This document shows positions 1 through 5,039 of a stretch of DNA of 5,090 nt, one piece after another (position 1 is the first letter of the stretch; each line of letters starts with the position of its first letter). The translations under genes and the position numbers were made by a program. Source of the DNA: Bacillaceae bacterium (GTDB taxonomy: Bacteria > Bacillota > Bacilli > Bacillales_A > Planococcaceae); assembly GCA_030149685.1 (NCBI GenBank), contig JASLGI010000076.1, positions 1 to 5,090 of the forward strand, read 5' to 3'. The notes under the pieces were generated by a model, which saw nothing but the letters and a program-made list of their open reading frames with translations, was not told where the DNA came from and did not search any database.

Positions 1-112
1 CATTTTCTTCATCATATTGAACGACTCGATGTTCATTTTCGTTCAACATTGCTTTAGGGATTTTTACACAGCGAACAATATGTTTGCCATTTTGAGATTG
101 TCGTTTAGGCAA
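1..112 (-). CDS. N-terminal part of an unrecognised protein, TTG start
   Basis: This is the first 37 codons of a minus-strand gene that runs off the left edge. It begins MPKRQSQNGKHIV and stays open to the edge. I chose the TTG at 110-112 because a strong GGAGGTG ribosome binding site lies 6 nt upstream; an in-frame GTG at 119-121 overlaps that site and is too close. The visible residues are polar and basic (KRQ, GKH, VKIPK, then an acidic NENEH...YDEEN stretch), with no signal peptide or membrane segment. In B. subtilis this slot after alr holds the EndoAI (MazE-like) antitoxin gene, but the visible residues do not resemble its ribbon-helix-helix start, so I do not assign that function. The gene lies 75 nt downstream of alr on the same strand and may be cotranscribed with it. 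Confidence 0.6.
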   Translation of the reverse strand, partial: MPKRQSQNGKHIVRCVKIPKAMLNENEHRVVQYDEEN

Positions 113-118
113 CGCAAG

Positions 119-125
119 CACCTCC
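119..125 (-). promoter_or_regulatory. Ribosome binding site for the TTG-start gene
   Basis: The minus strand reads GGAGGTG here, close to the ideal Bacillales Shine-Dalgarno sequence, 6 nt before TTG. It is the main reason to believe that the unrecognised gene at 1-112 is real and to place its start at 112. Confidence 0.7.
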
Positions 126-139
126 GAAAACCGTATCAA

Positions 140-176
140 AAGATATAATCTTATCTAGTGTACCACCTTATGGAAA
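140..176 (-). promoter_or_regulatory. Possible promoter and small palindrome between alr and the next gene
   Basis: On the minus strand TTTCCA (171-176) and TAAGAT (148-153) are 17 nt apart and each matches four of six bases of the sigma-A consensus. The -10 overlaps a small palindrome, AAGAT-ATA-ATCTT (140-152), which could be an operator or may be chance. This could give the downstream gene its own promoter separate from alr. The matches are weak and no terminator is visible in the gap, so readthrough from alr is equally possible. Confidence 0.22.
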
Positions 177-187
177 TTAAGAGAAGA

Positions 188-1306
188 CTAATCTTTTTGG
201 CTTTCACATGCTCGACGCGAAATTCGGTCACTTAGCGACGTTAAAACTTCGTAAGGTATCGTTTTTAGTCGTTCTGACCATTCCTCGACTTTAATCTCAC
301 ACTGTCCATCTTTTCCGATAAATGTGACAGTTTCCCCGACTGGATATGCTTTCGGTAAACGAATCATACATTGATCCATACAAATCGTTCCGATAATCGG
401 CACTCGCTGACCATCGATCAATACTTCTTGACCGGTAAGTCCTCGCGCTAAGCCATCTGCATAACCAATTGGCAATGTTCCAATCCATTCTTCTTTTTTT
501 GTCACGTAACGACTCCCATAACTAATCGGAGTTCCTGCGGGTACTTTTTTTACAAAGCTTAATGCACTTCGTAAAGTAAGCACCGGTTCCCAAGGAAAAT
601 CGCTCATCTCTTTCACATCTTCTGACGGAGCGACTCCATATAAACTAATACCGAAACGTACGGCATCAAAATATGTAGACTCATATAAAATACTTGCAGC
701 AGAATTTGCTGCATGAACAATTTTTGGACGTTTTTTCAATCCTTGTACTATTTGACGAAAGAATGCGAGCTGATGTTTCGTCATTTCACTTTTTTCGTCT
801 GCTCTTGCAAAATGTGTAAATATTCCTTCTACTTCAATATTATAATTCTCTGCCTCTCGTTCAATCGCTCGTGCTTCTTCTACTGTCCGTACACCGATTC
901 GTCCCATTCCACTATCAACTTTTATATGTATGTAAAGAGCAGGACCTGTCGATTGAACATAAGGTAAAAGTGCTTGCAACGCGTCAAGAGATGGAACAGT
1001 GATTCGAATATTATGCGCTTGTGCATAAGAAGCAAACGGTGCGACACTCGGCCCTAATATAATTATCGGTTCATTTTTGAAATGTTTGCGTAATTTTATT
1101 GCTTCTTCTGGAATTGCAACAGCTAAAGCACTTGCACCATGCTTAAGCGCTGCCGATGCAACGAGCTCATCGCCGTGTCCGTAAGCATTCGCTTTAACAA
1201 CAGCAATGATATCAATATCTTTCCCTCGCCATTTATTTTTTAAACATGTTAAGTTGTGGGCAATTGCTTTTTCATCAATTAATATTTCCGTCGGACGATA
1301 CATCAT
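188..1306 (-). CDS. alr: Alanine racemase (PLP-dependent)
   Basis: This cytosolic enzyme interconverts L- and D-alanine with pyridoxal phosphate and supplies D-Ala for peptidoglycan. The 372-residue protein is full length for the family (about 360-390). The cofactor motif AVVKANAYGHG holds the PLP lysine at K38, near the start of the TIM-barrel domain. DSGMGRIG (131-138, R136), THF (164-166), NSAA (201-204) and RFGISLYG (217-224) are the usual barrel motifs. ISYGSRY carries the second catalytic base, Y263, in the beta domain, followed by GYADG (281-285) and GTICMDQCM (306-314). No key residue is missing. Two ATG codons lie in tandem; an AGGAGAG site 7 nt before the first supports the start used. 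The gene overlaps the end of acpS by 32 nt, so the two are almost certainly one operon with coupled translation. Identity is secure; a catabolic role cannot be excluded from sequence alone. Confidence 0.97.
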   Translation of the reverse strand: MMYRPTEILIDEKAIAHNLTCLKNKWRGKDIDIIAVVKANAYGHGDELVASAALKHGASALAVAIPEEAIKLRKHFKNEPIIILGPSVAPFASYAQAHNIRITVPSLDALQALLPYVQSTGPALYIHIKVDSGMGRIGVRTVEEARAIEREAENYNIEVEGIFTHFARADEKSEMTKHQLAFFRQIVQGLKKRPKIVHAANSAASILYESTYFDAVRFGISLYGVAPSEDVKEMSDFPWEPVLTLRSALSFVKKVPAGTPISYGSRYVTKKEEWIGTLPIGYADGLARGLTGQEVLIDGQRVPIIGTICMDQCMIRLPKAYPVGETVTFIGKDGQCEIKVEEWSERLKTIPYEVLTSLSDRISRRACESQKD

Positions 1307-1670
1307 TTTCTTGCTCTCCTTTCATGCGGATCACTTGCGCTGCCGCAACCGTTTCTGTATGTGTAATCGTAATAAACGCGTGTTCTTTCTTTCCTTTAAA
1401 CAAAATGTAAGGCGCTCCTCTTTCATCTGACAATACGTCAATATCTGTAAAGGCACAATCGGCTCCAATCCCTGTGCCAAGCGCTTTTGCAAATGCTTCT
1501 TTTGCAGCGAATCGTCCGCTAATATATTCGACTTGTCGACGAGGAGAAAGTGTTTGCAACCGTTCTTTTTCTCGACTCGTCAAAATTCGGTCAACAACGG
1601 TCGGTTTCCTATGGAAAAGTTTTTCTATTCGCTTGAGCTCTACAATATCGAGACCAATTCCTTGAATCAT
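1275..1670 (-). CDS. acpS: Holo-[acyl-carrier-protein] synthase (AcpS)
   Basis: AcpS transfers 4'-phosphopantetheine from coenzyme A to the serine of apo-acyl carrier protein, turning on fatty acid and phospholipid synthesis in the cytosol. The protein has 131 residues. The N-terminal motif GIGLDIVELKRIE (4-16) carries the Mg-binding aspartate D8, and GRFAAKEAFAKALGTG (52-67) carries E58 with the conserved FAAKEA core; both positions match the classical bacterial AcpS numbering. Near the end ITITHTETVAAAQVI is the usual SHS/SHT-type strand, here THT. About the last ten residues are hydrophilic and encoded within the overlap with alr, making the protein slightly longer than the 119-126 residues typical of the family. 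The ATG at 1670 has an excellent AAAGGAGG site (1676-1683) 5 nt upstream. It is the first gene of the acpS-alr unit. Confidence 0.97.
   Translation of the reverse strand: MIQGIGLDIVELKRIEKLFHRKPTVVDRILTSREKERLQTLSPRRQVEYISGRFAAKEAFAKALGTGIGADCAFTDIDVLSDERGAPYILFKGKKEHAFITITHTETVAAAQVIRMKGEQENDVSSDGNIN
1314..1320 (-). promoter_or_regulatory. alr ribosome binding site inside acpS
   Basis: The minus strand reads AGGAGAG within the acpS coding sequence, 7 nt before the first of two tandem ATG codons and 10 nt before the second. Either ATG could be used; the first has the better spacing. Its position inside acpS supports a shared transcript. Confidence 0.65.
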
Positions 1671-1736
1671 GACTTCCTCCTTTCTATCTCTCCAAAAAAT
1701 CCGTATACTAGTAACGAAACTAATCGAGGTGAAATT
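1671..1736. promoter_or_regulatory. Divergent promoter region between acpS and the rhomboid gene
   Basis: Only 66 bp separate the two divergent start codons, and both ribosome binding sites lie within them, so promoters for both directions must overlap here or lie inside the opposing genes. The plus strand has a TATACT -10-like hexamer (1704-1709); the minus strand has TAGTAT at nearly the same place. Both sit in an imperfect palindrome, GTATACTAGTAAC (1703-1715), centred on ACTAGT. Neither has a convincing -35 at 16-18 nt. The assignment is inferred from the layout more than from the hexamers. Confidence 0.4.
1726..1731 (+). promoter_or_regulatory. Ribosome binding site that sets the rhomboid start
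   Basis: GAGGTG lies 5 nt before the ATG at 1737. The reading frame is open back to 1533, but that extension is antisense to acpS and its residues look unlike a rhomboid N-terminus. This site therefore decides the start. Confidence 0.75.
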
Positions 1737-2363
1737 ATGTTTATTCGTACAGAAAACTTTTCACAATATGTGAAATCATACCCTATCGTAACGACATTAC
1801 TCATCCTAAATATTCTCATTTACTTATTTGGGTTCATTCCTGGTTATGGCGATATAATGTATTTACTAGGAATGGGGAGTAACTATCATTTAGCTGCTGG
1901 AGAATGGTGGCGTTTATTTACACCGATGTTCCTCCATGCTGGTTTTTCTCATTTGCTCATGAATATGTTTTCGTTATTTATTTTCGGTCCTGAATTAGAA
2001 CGTTTCGCAGGCAAGTTTCGTTTCCTTAATATCTATTTAATTTCAGGTGTTTTAGGAAATGTCGCGACGTTTTTATTCGAACCGATCAATTATTTATCTG
2101 TCGGAGCAAGTGGGGCTATCTTCGGTATTTTCGGTGCTTTCGGAGCACTCGTCTATTACACACATAAAGTGTTTCCTGCACTGAAACAAATTATTTTGCC
2201 GATGATCGTCCTCGGGGTCATTATGACATTCCTCGGCTCAAACATTAATGCTTCTGCCCATATCGGTGGGCTCGTTACTGGCTTTGCTTTCGGATTGTAT
2301 TTCTTCCATCCAAGACAGTTGAAACGACGCTTAAAACGAATCAACACCGACCAATATCGATAA
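1737..2363 (+). CDS. ydcA: Rhomboid family intramembrane serine protease
   Basis: This is a multi-pass membrane protein of 208 residues that belongs to the rhomboid proteases, which cut substrate helices within the membrane. About six hydrophobic segments are visible (roughly 16-34, 62-84, 97-115, 121-141, 149-167 and 172-190), the minimal bacterial rhomboid core. GEWWRLFTPMFLHAGFSHLL (55-74) followed by MN contains the HxxxN signature (H72, N76, oxyanion hole). GASGAIFG (123-130) holds the catalytic serine S125, and SAHIGG (173-178) holds the catalytic histidine H175, so the protease should be active. The C-terminus is basic (RQLKRRLKR, 193-201) and probably cytosolic. The symbol ydcA rests on its place opposite acpS and ydbT as in B. 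subtilis. The substrate is unknown. The gene ends in a hairpin terminator shared with convergent ydbT. Confidence 0.93.
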   Translation: MFIRTENFSQYVKSYPIVTTLLILNILIYLFGFIPGYGDIMYLLGMGSNYHLAAGEWWRLFTPMFLHAGFSHLLMNMFSLFIFGPELERFAGKFRFLNIYLISGVLGNVATFLFEPINYLSVGASGAIFGIFGAFGALVYYTHKVFPALKQIILPMIVLGVIMTFLGSNINASAHIGGLVTGFAFGLYFFHPRQLKRRLKRINTDQYR

Positions 2364-2364
2364 G

Positions 2365-2403
2365 AAAGAAGACTGCCCTTATCTAAAAGAGCAGTCTTTT
2401 TTT
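2365..2403. terminator. Bidirectional intrinsic terminator between the rhomboid gene and ydbT
   Basis: Arms AAGACTGC (2369-2376) and GCAGTCTT (2391-2398) form a perfect 8-bp stem, extendable by A-T pairs at its base, with a 14-nt loop. The plus strand ends in seven T residues (2397-2403), a strong terminator for the rhomboid gene. The minus-strand tail is TTCTTTCTTA, weaker but usable for ydbT. The plus-strand T-run overlaps the ydbT stop codon (2402-2404), so the convergent genes are packed end to end. Confidence 0.9.
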
Positions 2404-3943
2404 ATTCCTTTTCTTCAAATGTCTCTTGATAAAAAATATAGCGAGCATCTTCGATATCCATATGTGGTACGCGTCCTTCTGCTTGCCAACTACCTGACTT
2501 TATTTTTAACATCAATGTTCCTACATTGCCGCGTTCTTGGAAAATACTTTGACGAATCGTCGATGACTGTACGCGGCGTCTCGTCGTGTACATCGTATAC
2601 AAACTAAGTAATCCCCGGTGACGAAGAATGACTTGTTTTTCGATGACTTGGAAACGTGCGGAACGGTGACGCCAAGCACTGTGGGCAACATGCAATGGTA
2701 CAAGCAATACTGATAACCACCCATATGGCGGAAAGAAATAGATGAGTGCGACGATAATTGGAAGGAGCCAATTGTAATGCACCCTGCGAAAATACGGTCG
2801 AGAACGTTTCGATAATCGGTACGAAGGATTCGGAAACTCCATCGTCGGGAATAAACTCATTAACAATTGTTCGCGTTTGGCAGAACGAACGAGTGGAAAT
2901 AAATTTAACTTTTCTCCATCTCCACTAACACTTCCTGCACTGTGTAAAACGACTGTTTCATACCCGATCAGTTGACGGAATGGATTTTGAATCACTTCAA
3001 TTCCTTGAACGCGCGTCAACGGTACTGTCACTTTTTTCTTCTCTAACAAACCTCGCGTAATAATAATATTTTCTTCGTCTTTTTGTACAGTAAATGCATA
3101 ATAACTAATGTATGTCATCGCTACAGATAAAATCCATGCGATGAAAAAGACGACGGCTACAATCGTTGCGACAACGATAATTCCTGTTTTCAACATCGTT
3201 TGGACTTGGCCATAAATAAGTTCTACAGGTATAAACTCACTAAATTGCATGAGGAATAAAAATACCCCGGATAAAATAACACCTATTCCTCCTGATGTCG
3301 TCGCGAGCAACAAAAGTTCTTTCGTTTTCATCTGGAAAGTTGTTGCCACTTGCGGTTGTGGTTCAACAAATTCTTCTACTTGTGACTCGATCACTGGCAA
3401 GACCGATAAAAATGGAAGACCTGTCATTAATACTTCTGGTGCTTCTTTTATTTTTGCGCGACGTTTCCCATCTTCGATCACTGCTTCAATCGCTTCTGCC
3501 GCCGATTTAGAAACGGCAGGTAACACGACTTCTCCTTCGCCACTACCTCCTGCAGTTTCAATATGAATTTTAACTAAGCCAAATAAGCGGTGCAACACAC
3601 TTTCTGTTGAATCGACACTTTGAATACGACCAAAAGGGACGTATCGTTTTTTACGAACGAAAATTCCATGCTCTACACGAATCTCCCCTTCTTCAAACCA
3701 ATATTCAAAGCGCATCCAAGATAAAATACTACTTAATCCCGTAAATATCAGTAATACGAATACAATAAATAATGTGATTACTAAAGGAAATACATTACTT
3801 CCTGATAAGCCACCTTCTCGAAGAAGATTGATTGCAAAAATAATGAGTACAGGAATTAAGATTTCTTTAAAAATATTTAATGTAGTAATAACAGCTGATG
3901 CCCAATGTAATTGATATTTCTTGCCATATAGTTCATCAAACAT
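2402..3943 (-). CDS. ydbT: Membrane protein with three bacterial PH (DUF304-type) domains, YdbT
   Basis: This 513-residue polytopic membrane protein pairs with YdbS. The pattern is membrane segments followed by a soluble PH-like repeat, three times. Hydrophobic helices lie at about 20-40 and 52-76, then repeat 1 (about 80-155, with WFEEGEIRVEHGIF and VPFGRIQSVD). Helices at about 208-232 and 253-283 precede repeat 2 (285-365, with ITRGLLEKKKVTVPLTRVQG). A hairpin at about 392-420 precedes repeat 3 (428-508, with VILRHRGLLS and RRRVQSS). The recurring signature is an aromatic/hydrophobic strand, G-hydrophobic turn, then (P)xxR(V/I)Qx. In B. subtilis ydbST belongs to the sigma-W regulon and contributes to resistance to bacteriocins from other bacilli; the mechanism is not evident from sequence. 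The gene starts inside the end of ydbS (ATGTTTGA, 8-nt overlap) with only a poor ribosome binding site, which suggests translational coupling. Confidence 0.9.
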   Translation of the reverse strand: MFDELYGKKYQLHWASAVITTLNIFKEILIPVLIIFAINLLREGGLSGSNVFPLVITLFIVFVLLIFTGLSSILSWMRFEYWFEEGEIRVEHGIFVRKKRYVPFGRIQSVDSTESVLHRLFGLVKIHIETAGGSGEGEVVLPAVSKSAAEAIEAVIEDGKRRAKIKEAPEVLMTGLPFLSVLPVIESQVEEFVEPQPQVATTFQMKTKELLLLATTSGGIGVILSGVFLFLMQFSEFIPVELIYGQVQTMLKTGIIVVATIVAVVFFIAWILSVAMTYISYYAFTVQKDEENIIITRGLLEKKKVTVPLTRVQGIEVIQNPFRQLIGYETVVLHSAGSVSGDGEKLNLFPLVRSAKREQLLMSLFPTMEFPNPSYRLSKRSRPYFRRVHYNWLLPIIVALIYFFPPYGWLSVLLVPLHVAHSAWRHRSARFQVIEKQVILRHRGLLSLYTMYTTRRRVQSSTIRQSIFQERGNVGTLMLKIKSGSWQAEGRVPHMDIEDARYIFYQETFEEKE

Positions 3944-4415
3944 CGTCTTCAGCTACTTTCGCTAATGCTGAAATTTGTCGACGCAATTCATCCGCTTCAT
4001 CGATAGGAATCGCTGGAATTGCATGAACGGTCGCTGCTGTCGATATCGTTAAAACAGCTAATTTATAGTGACGCAACAATGGTCCTTGCGTTGTATCGAC
4101 ATGTTGTACGCGAACCATCGGAATCAATGTACGATGAATGATAAACAATCCGTGCTGCAACTCAATTTCTGTTTCACGTACTTCATAACGCCAACGAATC
4201 CAACGAATTTTAGGAAATAAATAAATGGCTAAAAATGCTTCAAGTACAACAATCGCCCCAGCTACATATATAATCCACGTTGGCCAATCCATTGTTTTTG
4301 TCAACCAAATAACGAGTGACGCTACTGCCAATGTGACGAGCGTTTGGAAAACACCGTAGATTCGCCAAACCGTTAACCCTTTTTTTGAAATTCGATTGCT
4401 AAGTTGATGAGTCAA
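3936..4415 (-). CDS. ydbS: Membrane protein with one bacterial PH (DUF304-type) domain, YdbS
   Basis: This 159-residue protein has two transmembrane helices (about 18-40 and 46-68) followed by a single PH-like domain (about 72-145). The domain shows the family pattern: RWRYEVRETEIELQHGLFII, then PMVRVQHVDTTQGPLLRHY, then a strand with TISTAATVHAIPAI and a closing amphipathic helix (PIDEADELRRQI). It matches the repeats in YdbT and is the short partner in the two-gene unit. The start is TTG (4413-4415); no in-frame ATG lies between it and the upstream stop, and AAGGCGGTG lies 5 nt upstream. The TGA overlaps the ydbT start. I see no sigma-W style promoter (TGAAAC, about 16 nt, CGTA) upstream, although B. 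subtilis ydbST is under sigma-W, so control may differ here. The biochemical function is unknown. Confidence 0.9.
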   Translation of the reverse strand: MTHQLSNRISKKGLTVWRIYGVFQTLVTLAVASLVIWLTKTMDWPTWIIYVAGAIVVLEAFLAIYLFPKIRWIRWRYEVRETEIELQHGLFIIHRTLIPMVRVQHVDTTQGPLLRHYKLAVLTISTAATVHAIPAIPIDEADELRRQISALAKVAEDDV

Positions 4416-4420
4416 TCGAA

Positions 4421-4429
4421 CACCGCCTT
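4421..4429 (-). promoter_or_regulatory. ydbS ribosome binding site deciding a TTG start
   Basis: The minus strand reads AAGGCGGTG, one mismatch from AAGGAGGTG, 5 nt before TTG. A second purine run, GAAGGAAG, lies just upstream. The near-consensus site with a weak start codon suggests modest, tunable expression. Confidence 0.6.
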
Positions 4430-4445
4430 CCTTCTCATTTCTTTC

Positions 4446-4454
4446 ATTTTACCA
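4446..4454 (-). promoter_or_regulatory. Possible extended -10 promoter for ydbS
   Basis: On the minus strand TGGTAAAAT matches an extended -10 (TG, one base, then TAAAAT against TATAAT). No -35 near TTGACA lies 16-18 nt upstream. Initiation here would leave a leader of about 20 nt before the ydbS start. It is a weak candidate, offered because the terminator at 4483-4516 would block transcription from further upstream. Confidence 0.25.
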
Positions 4455-4480
4455 TAGGGAATGACGTTTTGGCGAATAAC

Positions 4481-4680
4481 AAAAAAGCATTCCCCACGCG
4501 ATTAGGGAATGCTTTTGATGAAGGTTGAGTCGATCATGCCATTTGCTTAAAGAGAGATTAACCGCCAACCAGTGCTTCATCTACAAAAGGACGGGTTGGA
4601 CAATTAATGTCTACTTATTTCCTCTCTCATTAACTGGGGCGTTCAGTTATATGAGTGAGTGACATACTCTATTTCGTATT
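4481..4680 (-). ncRNA. Candidate structured RNA or attenuator leader upstream of ydbS
   Basis: This stretch lacks a convincing protein gene, is richer in G+C than the DNA to its right, and ends on the minus strand in a strong terminator. It can fold into nested helices: GAGAGA-type pairing of 4547-4556 with 4622-4633 (10 bp, 2-nt bulge), inside which CCAACC/GGTTGG (4565-4570 with 4594-4599) can pair. A separate hairpin, TAACTG/CAGTTA (4631-4636 with 4644-4649), has a C-rich loop on the minus strand. A weak promoter (TTGTTT at 4707-4712, 17 nt, TAAAGT at 4684-4689) would give an RNA of roughly 190-200 nt. It matches no riboswitch or small RNA family I can recall. It may instead be a leader controlling ydbST by termination. 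Confidence 0.35.
4483..4516 (-). terminator. Strong intrinsic terminator facing the minus strand, upstream of ydbS
   Basis: Arms AAAAGCATTCCC and GGGAATGCTTTT form a perfect 12-bp stem around a 10-nt loop (4495-4504). Read on the minus strand the hairpin is followed by a run of six T residues (4481-4486, partly in the stem). On the plus strand the tail is only four T then GATG. It is therefore best read as the end of a minus-strand transcript coming from the right, yet no minus-strand gene is visible there. Confidence 0.8.
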
Positions 4681-4734
4681 TAAACTTTAGGAGATGTCTT
4701 ACGACTAAACAAATATGTGCAAATGACGGGATCA

Positions 4735-4767
4735 ATTCTTTTTTACAGCGACTAGGTAAAAAAGAAT
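4735..4767. repeat. Perfect 12-bp inverted repeat
   Basis: ATTCTTTTTTAC (4735-4746) and GTAAAAAAGAAT (4756-4767) are exact reverse complements separated by nine bases (AGCGACTAG). Neither strand has a U-tract after the stem, so it is not a standard terminator. It could be a protein-binding site or an RNA hairpin in the upstream region of the gene at 5040, or a by-product of A/T runs. Confidence 0.55.
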
Positions 4768-4814
4768 ACATTAATATACTTTTTCGACTCAATAACAATG
4801 ATAACATTTTTTAA

Positions 4815-5027
4815 AAAGATAATAAAAGTTATTTTTCCTATGTAATAGAAAATACTGTATACCAAATATCATAATAAAAAATTCATTATGTATGATAATA
4901 ATTTATTTTTATTACTCCCTATTCTCTATTTCATAATACTATAATTTTATCTTCACTTAATTTTTTATTTTACTTCACTTTCGTACAATTTGTCCGATAT
5001 AAGTAAAAAATAGAGATTTAAAATAAT
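4815..5027. other. Very AT-rich intergenic region before the gene at 5040
   Basis: No supported gene is present. The stretch is visibly dominated by A and T. It holds -10-like hexamers on the plus strand, TATAAT (4940-4945) and TACAAT (4984-4989), but neither has a good -35 at 16-18 nt. An inverted repeat TATCATA/TATGATA (4867-4873 with 4891-4897) is also present but is unremarkable in such DNA. This is probably the promoter and upstream control region of the next gene. Confidence 0.4.
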
Positions 5028-5034
5028 AGAGGTG
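5028..5034 (+). promoter_or_regulatory. Ribosome binding site for the gene at 5040
   Basis: AGAGGTG lies 5 nt before the ATG, a good Bacillales Shine-Dalgarno sequence in otherwise AT-rich DNA. It is the main evidence that a gene starts here. Confidence 0.6.
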
Positions 5035-5039
5035 TTTTC

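Noticed and set aside
1533..1736. N-terminal extension of the rhomboid reading frame by 68 codons
   Set aside because: It is antisense to the start of acpS, has no ribosome binding site at its ATG, and does not resemble a rhomboid N-terminus. The ATG at 1737 has a GAGGTG site 5 nt upstream.
3249..3566. Open plus-strand frame of 105 codons opposite ydbT, and other shorter frames within alr, acpS, rhomboid and ydbT
   Set aside because: These are shadows of well-supported genes, with low-complexity residues and no family motifs. The sense genes explain the sequence.
4413..4447. Eleven-codon minus-strand leader frame from ATG at 4447 ending over the ydbS TTG start
   Set aside because: It would put a leader peptide stop over the ydbS start, but its ATG overlaps the only candidate -10 and has no ribosome binding site of its own. 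It is probably chance.
4561..4614. Short minus-strand frame reading VDINCPTRPFVDEALVGG before a stop
   Set aside because: It has no ATG, GTG or TTG start in frame after the preceding stop and is very short. The sequence is better explained by the candidate RNA structure.
4481..4680. Known riboswitch or small RNA families (T-box, SAM, TPP, lysine, cobalamin, glmS, 6S RNA) as an identity for this segment
   Set aside because: I looked for their conserved core motifs from memory on both strands and found none convincing, so no family name is given.
4525..4792. 9-bp inverted repeat TTGAGTCGA/TCGACTCAA bounding 268 bp, considered as ends of a MITE-like element
   Set aside because: No target-site duplication is visible at the flanks, the repeats are short, and a 9-bp match in a gap this long is not unlikely by chance.
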